From: Chloroflexota bacterium
Lineage (GTDB): Bacteria; Chloroflexota; Dehalococcoidia; Bin125
Assembly (NCBI GenBank): GCA_026707335.1
Contig: JAPOXB010000026.1
Coordinates: forward strand, 24,290 to 30,353
Length of the DNA stretch: 6,064 bases
Direction of reading: 5' to 3'
The notes under the pieces are model-generated. The model ran no database searches, was not told the DNA's origin, and was given only the letters and a program-made list of their open reading frames with translations. The position numbers and the translations under genes are program-made. Shown here piece by piece: positions 1 through 4,986 of the stretch. Positions within the stretch are counted from its first letter, which is position 1. Each line of letters opens with the position of its first letter.

Positions 1-1172
1 ATGCAGGCGAGGAGCTCGGGCGCGGCGTCGGCCGGGATGGGGAAGAGCGGGCCGGGGATGGCGGCGAAGACGCCGCCGACGCAGGCGGCCGTCCCGGCGC
101 TGAGGCCGATCTCGGCGGCGAGCAGCGCCGTGGCGACGCGGGCGCCGTTCTCGGCCGAGACGCAGCCGAAGATGGGCCCCGCGATGGGTCCGCCCGCCAT
201 CTCGGTCGTGACCATGACGCCCTGGGCGGCGTTGATGGCGGGCCCCACCTGAGCCTGAACGCAGGCGACCTCGGACTGGTCGAGCATCGCCAGGATCTCG
301 CCCACCGTGAGGCCGCCGGGCGCTTCGATGTCCGTCGCGGCCTCGGGCTCCTCCGGCTCGGCGGGCGCGGCTTCCTCCTCGGGCGCGGCTTCCTCCTCCT
401 CGGGATCGGCGGCGGCCTCTTCCTCTTCCTCCTCCGCGAGCCCGAAGACCGCCGCGGCGCTCGCGGCTTCGTCGGCGCTCATGCAGACGAGCATCGCCGC
501 CGCCGCCTCGAGCGTGATCGGAAAGTGCGGCGTGGGCGTCTCGGTGAGCACGCCGACCAGGCAGTCGGCCGTCTCGGCGCTCAGGCCGATCTCGGCGACG
601 ATCAGGGCCGTCGCGACCGGCGCGGCGTTCACGGCCGAGACGCAGCTGAAGATGGGCGCCGCGACGGGGCCGCTCGCCACCCCGACGTTCACCGGGACGG
701 CCATCGCGGCGTCGAAGACGGAGGGCCCGATGCCCTGCCGGATGCACTCGACCTCGGCGTCGCCGAGCATCGACACGATCTCGCCGACGGTCACGCCGTC
801 GGCCGCGATCTCCATCGGGCTGGGCATGGCGGGAGCTTCCGGTTCCTCGGCGGGTTCGGCCTGCTCCGCGGGTTCGGCCTGCTCCGCGGGCTCGGCTTGC
901 TCCTCGGGCTCAGCCTGCTCTTCGGGCTCGGCTTGCTCGGCGGGCTCGGCTTGCTCGGCGGGCTCGGCTTGTTCGGCGGGTTCGGCTTGCTCGGCGGGCT
1001 CGGCCTGCTCGGCCGCGGCCGCGGCCGCGGGCGCCGGGGCCGGCTCGGGCTCGGGGTCGTCGCCGCCGCAGGCGGGGGCGATCGCGAGGATCGCGACGAG
1101 GGCGAGGGTGAGGGCGAGGGCGGCGGCGGTGCGCTGCCGGATGCGGACGACGGCCCTGACGTGATCAGTCAT
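1..1172 (-). CDS. Repeat-rich lipoprotein with duplicated four-cysteine module (3' end outside window)
   Basis: The frame is open from an ATG at 1172 to the left edge (390 full codons, no stop), so the C-terminus is missing. A GGGAG ribosome site lies 7 bases before the ATG. Residues 1-34 are a signal peptide with arginines at 6, 10, 12 and 14 and a hydrophobic stretch at about 16-33. It ends at Cys35 followed by GGDD, an acceptable but non-canonical lipobox (IAPAC), so a lipid-anchored surface protein is likely. Residues 36-53 are Pro/Glu/Ala-rich, and 54-107 are nine copies of the hexapeptide [A/E]EQAEP. Two homologous modules follow, about 127-240 and 288 to the edge, joined by an acidic linker (247-285). 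Cysteines lie at 143, 177, 204, 230 and at 304, 337, 364, 390, at nearly equal spacing. Both modules share TVGEI, a CVSA motif and AEIGLSA. The modules are probably helical and disulfide-bonded (inference). I recognise no named family and assign no function. Confidence 0.85.
   Translation of the reverse strand, partial: MTDHVRAVVRIRQRTAAALALTLALVAILAIAPACGGDDPEPEPAPAPAAAAAAEQAEPAEQAEPAEQAEPAEQAEPAEQAEPEEQAEPEEQAEPAEQAEPAEQAEPAEEPEAPAMPSPMEIAADGVTVGEIVSMLGDAEVECIRQGIGPSVFDAAMAVPVNVGVASGPVAAPIFSCVSAVNAAPVATALIVAEIGLSAETADCLVGVLTETPTPHFPITLEAAAAMLVCMSADEAASAAAVFGLAEEEEEEAAADPEEEEAAPEEEAAPAEPEEPEAATDIEAPGGLTVGEILAMLDQSEVACVQAQVGPAINAAQGVMVTTEMAGGPIAGPIFGCVSAENGARVATALLAAEIGLSAGTAACVGGVFAAIPGPLFPIPADAAPELLAC
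847..1008 (-). repeat. Nine-copy 18-bp tandem repeat encoding AEQAEP
   Basis: Nine uninterrupted 18-bp units lie in frame within the lipoprotein gene and encode [A/E]EQAEP at residues 54-107. In protein order, the sixth and seventh units begin with Glu instead of Ala. The other differences are synonymous (GCC/GCG, CAG/CAA, GAG/GAA and one GCT). The tract probably forms an acidic, extended or helical stalk holding the four-Cys modules off the membrane (inference). Unit length is a multiple of three, so copy-number change would keep the frame. Confidence 0.93.
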
Positions 1173-1179
1173 GCTGCGA

Positions 1180-1184
1180 CTCCC
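1180..1184 (-). promoter_or_regulatory. Ribosome binding site of the four-Cys lipoprotein gene
   Basis: GGGAG on the minus strand, separated by 7 bases from the ATG at 1172. It is one of the two clear Shine-Dalgarno sequences in the window. It fixes the start of a gene that has no stop codon within the window. Confidence 0.7.
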
Positions 1185-1227
1185 GGATGTGAATTCGATG
1201 CTGGATAAGGCCGGGGAAAGCGACCCG

Positions 1228-1256
1228 AGTCTATCCCGCGGCGATCGTCCTCACAA
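1228..1256 (-). promoter_or_regulatory. Candidate sigma-70-type promoter for the four-Cys lipoprotein gene
   Basis: In the 105-bp gap between the two minus-strand genes, TTGTGA (1256-1251) and TAGACT (1233-1228) are separated by exactly 17 bases. Each matches four of six consensus positions. Transcription would begin near 1221, leaving a leader of about 50 bases that contains the GGGAG ribosome site. This suggests the lipoprotein can be transcribed independently of the upstream binding-protein gene. I see no hairpin followed by a T tract in the gap, so read-through from upstream is also possible. Confidence 0.35.
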
Positions 1257-1277
1257 CCGCGCGGCCCCGCCGGCCCC

Positions 1278-2999
1278 TCAGCGGCGCCACTCGCCGATGT
1301 TCCACAGCTCGCTGTCCCAGCCGTTGACGCGGACGCCGCGCAGCGTGTGCAGATGCGCCGAGACGGAGCCCCGCACCACCAGCGGGATCTCGTAGTAGCG
1401 CTGCACGAGGATGTCGTTCAGCTGCCGGACGAGGGCGTCGCGCTCCGGCCCGATCGGCGTCGCGGCGAGTTCGGCGAAGAGCGCGTCGTAGTCGGCGTTG
1501 CAGGCGCGCGGGTTGTTGCTCCCGGCCCAGCCGTCGCCGCTCGCCTGGACCTCGCTGCACAGCCAGCTCGACAGATGGTCCTGCGGGTCGGGGCCGGGGC
1601 CGGTCGCGTACATCTGCACGTCGGCCAGGAAGCGCCGGTACGACGCCTCCTCGACGACCGGGTCGCCGCCGAAGAAGACGCTGGCGTCGTGCTGCAGCAA
1701 CTCGACCTCGATGCCGATCTGCTCCCACCAGCCGCGGATCAGCCGCTGCGTCTCCTGGCGGACCGGATTGACGGTCGTCTGGTAGCTGACGCGCAGCGGC
1801 ACGCCCTGGTACTCGCGCACGCCGTCGCCGTCGCCGTCCACGACGCCGTGCTCGTCGAGCAGCCGCTTGGCCCCCTCGATGTCCTGCACGAGGCAGCCCT
1901 CGTTCGCGGCCGAGGCGTAGCGCGCGGGCGCCGCGACGAGGTTGCACGCGGGCCGCCCGGCGAAGCCGTAGAGGTCATCCGCGAGCCGGGCGCGGTCGAT
2001 CGCCATCGACATCGCCTGGGCGATCGGCGTGAAGGTGAGGAACGGGTGCGGGTTCGCCCCGTCCAGGTAGTCCGAGCGATCGTCGCCCAGCGCGGGGTCG
2101 GGATTCGTCTGGTTGACCACGATGCGCTCGACGATGCCGGCGAACGCCACCACGACCTCGCCCAGGCCGGCCGCCTCCATCGCCGCGAGTTGCTCGGGCT
2201 CCACCTGCGGGTTCGAGGCGTAGTCGGCCTCGCCCGTCTCCAGCACGGCGCGGGCGGCCGACAGCGCGTCGCCGCCGCCCCGCAGGATCACGCGGTCGAA
2301 GTAGGGGGGCTCGCCCCGGTAGTGGGGGTTGCGCTCGTAGACGGCCCCGTCGTTCGGCGTGAACTCGATGATGCGGTAGGGGCCGGTGCCGAGCGGCGCG
2401 GTGTTCTGCGCGTGGCAACTTCGCGCGGCCGCGCCGACGCAGTCGGCGAACTGCTCGGCGTTGATGATCGGCGTGCCGGCGCCCACGAAGGCGCTGTACG
2501 GATAGGGCGTCGGCGCGTCGAAGCGGATCTCGACGGTGCGCTCGTCGACGGCCTGCACGGACGCGATCCCGGCGAAGGCGCTGGCGTTCGTGCAGCCGGT
2601 CTCCGCGTGCGTGCAGTAGCGCCAGGTGAAGACCACGTCGCGGGCGGTCATGTCGCTGCCGTCCGACCACTTCAGCCCCTCGCGCAGCGTCCACGTGATC
2701 GACGTCTGGTCCGCCGCCACGCCGCCGTTGGCGATCGTCGGGATGTCGACGGCCAGCCGGGGCACGAGGGCGCCGTCGGGGCCGTAGCTGGCCAGCGGCT
2801 CGAGCGTGACGGCGCCGGCGTCCATGTCCTTGAACCCGGAGGCCAGGTAGGGGCCGGGCAGCGTCGGGGCCTGCCAATAGCGGAGCGTGAGGATTCGATC
2901 CTCGCGCGGCGGCTCGGGCGGGGCGTCGCGGCACGCGGCGAGCAGGCAGACGGGCAGCAGGGCGAGAACGAATAGCAGCGAGCGTCGCATGGTGGGCAT
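1278..2999 (-). CDS. ABC transporter substrate-binding lipoprotein, family 5 (dipeptide/oligopeptide type)
   Basis: The 573-residue product is about the usual length for the DppA/OppA/NikA class of extracytoplasmic binding proteins, which pass peptides, nickel or related solutes to a membrane permease. The signal peptide (MRRSLLFVLALLP, residues 4-16) ends in a good lipobox, LLAAC, with Cys23 as the lipid site. Family features in order are LASYGPDGALVPRLA (69-83), the ITWTLREGLKWSDGS block with TARDVVFTWRY (101-128), GTGPYRI with ERNPHYRG (204-229) and the closing lobe with a QIGIEVELL segment (427-435). Besides Cys23 there are eight cysteines (129, 136, 187, 195, 352, 369, 481, 500), enough for four disulfides. 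ATG at 2999 is used here; ATG at 2990 would also keep the signal peptide, and neither has a strong ribosome site. No permease or ATPase gene is visible, so the ligand is not determined. The family is firm and peptide binding is only the default guess. Confidence 0.93.
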   Translation of the reverse strand: MPTMRRSLLFVLALLPVCLLAACRDAPPEPPREDRILTLRYWQAPTLPGPYLASGFKDMDAGAVTLEPLASYGPDGALVPRLAVDIPTIANGGVAADQTSITWTLREGLKWSDGSDMTARDVVFTWRYCTHAETGCTNASAFAGIASVQAVDERTVEIRFDAPTPYPYSAFVGAGTPIINAEQFADCVGAAARSCHAQNTAPLGTGPYRIIEFTPNDGAVYERNPHYRGEPPYFDRVILRGGGDALSAARAVLETGEADYASNPQVEPEQLAAMEAAGLGEVVVAFAGIVERIVVNQTNPDPALGDDRSDYLDGANPHPFLTFTPIAQAMSMAIDRARLADDLYGFAGRPACNLVAAPARYASAANEGCLVQDIEGAKRLLDEHGVVDGDGDGVREYQGVPLRVSYQTTVNPVRQETQRLIRGWWEQIGIEVELLQHDASVFFGGDPVVEEASYRRFLADVQMYATGPGPDPQDHLSSWLCSEVQASGDGWAGSNNPRACNADYDALFAELAATPIGPERDALVRQLNDILVQRYYEIPLVVRGSVSAHLHTLRGVRVNGWDSELWNIGEWRR

Positions 3000-3019
3000 C
3001 CGGGATGTCGTGTCGGCGG

Positions 3020-3040
3020 GCGGGGCGACCGCCGCCCCGC
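3020..3040. repeat. Perfect 8-bp inverted repeat in the divergent intergenic region
   Basis: GCGGGGCG (3020-3027) and CGCCCCGC (3033-3040) form a perfect 8-bp stem around a 5-base loop. It lies 20 bases upstream of the binding-protein start on the minus strand, inside its predicted leader. No T tract follows on either strand, so it is not a standard terminator. It could be a leader hairpin or a regulator-binding site, or chance in GC-rich DNA. Confidence 0.4.
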
Positions 3041-3049
3041 TCGGCGCAC

Positions 3050-3058
3050 ACCGTATCA
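3050..3058 (-). promoter_or_regulatory. Possible extended -10 element for the family-5 binding-protein gene
   Basis: TGATACGGT on the minus strand fits an extended -10 pattern (TGn followed by TAnnnT). Transcription would start near 3043, about 44 bases before the ATG at 2999. No convincing -35 hexamer lies at the right distance. That position is occupied by a 12-bp palindrome at 3060-3071. The call is weak because short motifs arise easily by chance. Confidence 0.2.
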
Positions 3059-3059
3059 G

Positions 3060-3071
3060 GGCGGCGCCGCC
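3060..3071. repeat. 12-bp perfect palindrome between the divergent genes
   Basis: GGCGGCGCCGCC is its own reverse complement. It sits roughly midway in the 118-bp divergent region, just upstream of the possible minus-strand -10 and about 12 bases before the possible plus-strand -35. That would suit an operator acting on both genes. The composition (only G and C) makes chance occurrence quite possible. Confidence 0.3.
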
Positions 3072-3082
3072 GTCGCGCCGAA

Positions 3083-3111
3083 TTGCGGCCCCCCGCCGTC
3101 GGTGCTATCCC
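3083..3111 (+). promoter_or_regulatory. Candidate promoter giving a near-leaderless hydrolase transcript
   Basis: TTGCGG (3083-3088) and TATCCC (3106-3111) are 17 bases apart, and the second is preceded by TGC as an extended -10. Only six bases separate the -10 from the ATG at 3118, so transcription would begin at or next to the start codon. No Shine-Dalgarno sequence precedes that ATG, which fits leaderless translation. Each hexamer matches consensus at only three positions. Confidence 0.3.
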
Positions 3112-3117
3112 CTGCCG

Positions 3118-4182
3118 ATGGCGCGCATCGGTGTGAGAGTCGCGATTGGGCTGCTGCTGGCGGTCGCCGGGGCGCTGGCCGCCGTGATGGGGCTGGGCGC
3201 CGGCGCCTTCGCGGCGCTGGCCGTCGCCTGGCTGTTCGCGCCCGCGCCGCTGGTGTACGTCTACTGCCTGCTGCGTCCGCCCGCCCGGCGGCGCCGCGTC
3301 GCGGCCAACGTCTACATGGGCGCGAGCTTCGTGCTCACCGCGGTGCTGCTGCTGGGCGTGGCCTGGGTCGGCTCCGAGCGGGCCCTGCACCCCGACCCCT
3401 GCGACGACATGCCCGCCCTCGCCGACTACCCCGTGCTGGAGGCGGCGGTCGAGCCCGTCGCGTTCGACAGCGCCGACGGGACGCGGCTGGTCGGCTGGCT
3501 CGCGGCGGGGACGCGCGCCGAGGCGGTGGTGCTGCTGCACGGCTATCGCTGCGACCGCCGCGACGTGCTGCCGCAGGCCGACATGCTGTTCGAGGCCGGC
3601 TTCACGGTGCTGCTGTTCGACTTCCGCAGCCGCGGCGAGAGCGGCGGCGACTTCGTGTCGCTGGGCTACCACGAGCGCGACGACGTGCGGGCCGCCGTCG
3701 ATTTCCTCCGGTCGCGGCCGTCGCCGGGCGTCGCCTCCATCGGGCTGCTGGGCGTCTCCCAGGGCGGGGCCAGCGCCATCATGGCCGCGGCGGCCGGCGC
3801 CGACGTGGGGGCCGTGGCGGTCGAGGCGGCGTTCCGAAGCATCGACTCGGCGGTGGCGCAGAGCTTCACGCACTTCATCGGCCTGCCGGCCTTCCCCTTC
3901 GCGCCGCTCACCGTCTGGCTGACGGAGCGCCGGACGGGCATCGACGCGGGCGACATCGTGCCCGAGCGGGCCGTGGCGGCGCTCGCGCCGACGCCGCTGC
4001 TGGTCATGCACGGCCTCGCCGACGAGACCATCGGCCCGGCCGACGGCGAGGCCATCTTCGCCGCGGCGGGGGCGCCGAAGGAGTTGTGGCTCATCCCCGG
4101 CGTGGCGCACGGCGACGGCGCCAGAGACGCGCCCGACGAGTACCGCCGCCGCATCGTCGCGTTCTTCGACGAGAATCTGTAG
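3118..4182 (+). CDS. Membrane-anchored alpha/beta hydrolase (serine hydrolase)
   Basis: The product has 354 residues. Three hydrophobic helices (about 7-25, 28-51 and 67-85), with a basic RPPARRRR loop at 53-60, anchor it in the membrane. An alpha/beta-hydrolase fold domain follows from about 113 to the end. It has the family landmarks: the oxyanion-loop LLHGYR (139-144), LLFDFRSRGES (165-175), the nucleophile elbow GVSQG with Ser214, the acid in LADET (Asp302) and the catalytic His331 in GVAHGDG. The triad is therefore complete and the enzyme probably active. The fold resembles the acyl-peptidase/esterase-like group, but peptidase, esterase and thioesterase cannot be told apart here. The start at 3118 is chosen because it places the first helix at the N-terminus. 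The frame is open further upstream, but only into the divergent gene. It lies 42 bp before the amino-acid binding protein on the same strand, so the two may be co-transcribed. Confidence 0.9.
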   Translation: MARIGVRVAIGLLLAVAGALAAVMGLGAGAFAALAVAWLFAPAPLVYVYCLLRPPARRRRVAANVYMGASFVLTAVLLLGVAWVGSERALHPDPCDDMPALADYPVLEAAVEPVAFDSADGTRLVGWLAAGTRAEAVVLLHGYRCDRRDVLPQADMLFEAGFTVLLFDFRSRGESGGDFVSLGYHERDDVRAAVDFLRSRPSPGVASIGLLGVSQGGASAIMAAAAGADVGAVAVEAAFRSIDSAVAQSFTHFIGLPAFPFAPLTVWLTERRTGIDAGDIVPERAVAALAPTPLLVMHGLADETIGPADGEAIFAAAGAPKELWLIPGVAHGDGARDAPDEYRRRIVAFFDENL

Positions 4183-4208
4183 GGTCGCGGGGACGACGCC
4201 GGCGGCTC

Positions 4209-4215
4209 GGGAAGG
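4209..4215 (+). promoter_or_regulatory. Ribosome binding site for the family-3 binding protein (GTG start)
   Basis: GGGAAGG lies 9 bases before the GTG at 4225. It supports GTG as the initiator, because the only nearby in-frame ATG falls inside the lipobox (Met21) and would remove the signal peptide. Confidence 0.65.
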
Positions 4216-4224
4216 CGGCTCGAC

Positions 4225-4968
4225 GTGACCAAGCTGCGACTGCTCGGCTGGGGCGCCCTGCTGGCGCTCGTCGCCGCCGCGCCGATGGCCTGCCGCGGCC
4301 CCGACACGGTCCGCGTCGCGACCGAGGGCGCCTACGCCCCCTACAACTTCATCAACGACGACGGCGAGATCGACGGCTTCGAGCGGGAGCTGGGCGACGA
4401 GCTCTGCCGCCGCGCCGGGCTCGAGTGCACCTGGGTGATCAACGACTGGGACAGCACCATCCCCAACCTGGTCAACGGCGACTTCGAGGCCGTCATGACC
4501 GGGATGAGCATCACGGACGAGCGCGACGAGCAGATCGACTTCACGCAGCCGTACATCCCGCCCAGCCCGTCGCTCTACGTGGCGCGGGCCGGCGCCGGCG
4601 ACACCGCGGCGTCGGGCGTGGTGGCGGTGCAGGTCGCCACGATCCAGCACGACCATCTAGCCGAGGCCAACGCGACGCTGCGGGAGTACGAGACGGTCCC
4701 GGAGGCCATCGAGGCCGTGCTCGCCGGCGAGGCGGACGCGGCGCTGGTCGACAGCGGCTTCGCGCTGGCCAGCGTGGCGGAGAGCGACGGCCGGCTGACG
4801 GTCGTCGGCCCCCAGGTGCCGCTCGACCGCGGCGTCGGCATCGGCGTCCAGGAGGGCGACGACGACCTGCGGGAGAAGCTCGACGCCGCGATCGGCGAGA
4901 TGAAGGCCGACGGGTCGCTGAACGCGCTGCTGCGGAAGTGGTTCGGCGCGGAGGCGGAGACGTTCTGA
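4225..4968 (+). CDS. ABC transporter substrate-binding lipoprotein, family 3 (polar amino acid type)
   Basis: The 247-residue product matches the HisJ/ArtJ/LAO-type family of extracytoplasmic amino-acid binding proteins in length and motifs. A short signal peptide ends in the lipobox APMAC, with Cys23 as the lipid site. Diagnostic segments follow: EGAYAPYNF (34-42), GEIDGFERELGDELCRRAG (47-65) and MSITDERDEQIDFTQPY (94-110). The last carries Arg100, the position that binds the ligand carboxylate in this family. Asp176 in DAALVD matches the residue that contacts the ligand amino group in HisJ. Cys61 and Cys68 have the same spacing as the HisJ disulfide. A basic or polar L-amino acid is thus the likeliest ligand (inference from remembered HisJ structure). 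No permease or ATPase gene lies in the window, and the next gene is convergent, so the transporter partners must be elsewhere. It follows the membrane hydrolase by 42 bp and may share its transcript. Confidence 0.93.
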   Translation: MTKLRLLGWGALLALVAAAPMACRGPDTVRVATEGAYAPYNFINDDGEIDGFERELGDELCRRAGLECTWVINDWDSTIPNLVNGDFEAVMTGMSITDERDEQIDFTQPYIPPSPSLYVARAGAGDTAASGVVAVQVATIQHDHLAEANATLREYETVPEAIEAVLAGEADAALVDSGFALASVAESDGRLTVVGPQVPLDRGVGIGVQEGDDDLREKLDAAIGEMKADGSLNALLRKWFGAEAETF

Positions 4969-4986
4969 CGCCGCCGGTGGACCCCG

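Noticed and set aside
1..252. Short plus-strand open frame at the left edge
   Set aside because: It is antisense to the second four-Cys module and shows no signal or domain of its own.
307..1164. 285-residue plus-strand open frame rich in Ser, Ala, Gly and Cys (with SAGSAC repeats)
   Set aside because: It is the antisense of the four-Cys lipoprotein. The minus-strand reading has a ribosome site, signal peptide, lipobox and duplicated modules, while the plus frame is low-complexity with no start signal.
525..1208. 227-residue plus-strand open frame with Gly/Leu-rich repeats
   Set aside because: It is a shadow of the 18-bp repeat array in a third frame. The repetitive translation follows from the array and nothing else supports a gene.
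1261..1277. GC-rich stretch after the family-5 binding-protein stop as a rho-independent terminator
   Set aside because: Only a 4-bp stem (GGCC/GGCC) can be drawn and no T tract follows.
1347..2975. 542-residue plus-strand open frame opposite the family-5 binding protein
   Set aside because: Its composition is Arg/Ala/Val/Gly-rich without domain motifs, as expected for the antisense of a GC-rich gene. The minus frame is a clear family match.
1975..4656. 893-residue minus-strand open frame spanning several genes
   Set aside because: It overlaps three genes of established family on both strands and is dominated by Arg, Gly, Ala and His. Long stop-free frames are expected when stop codons are rare at this GC content.
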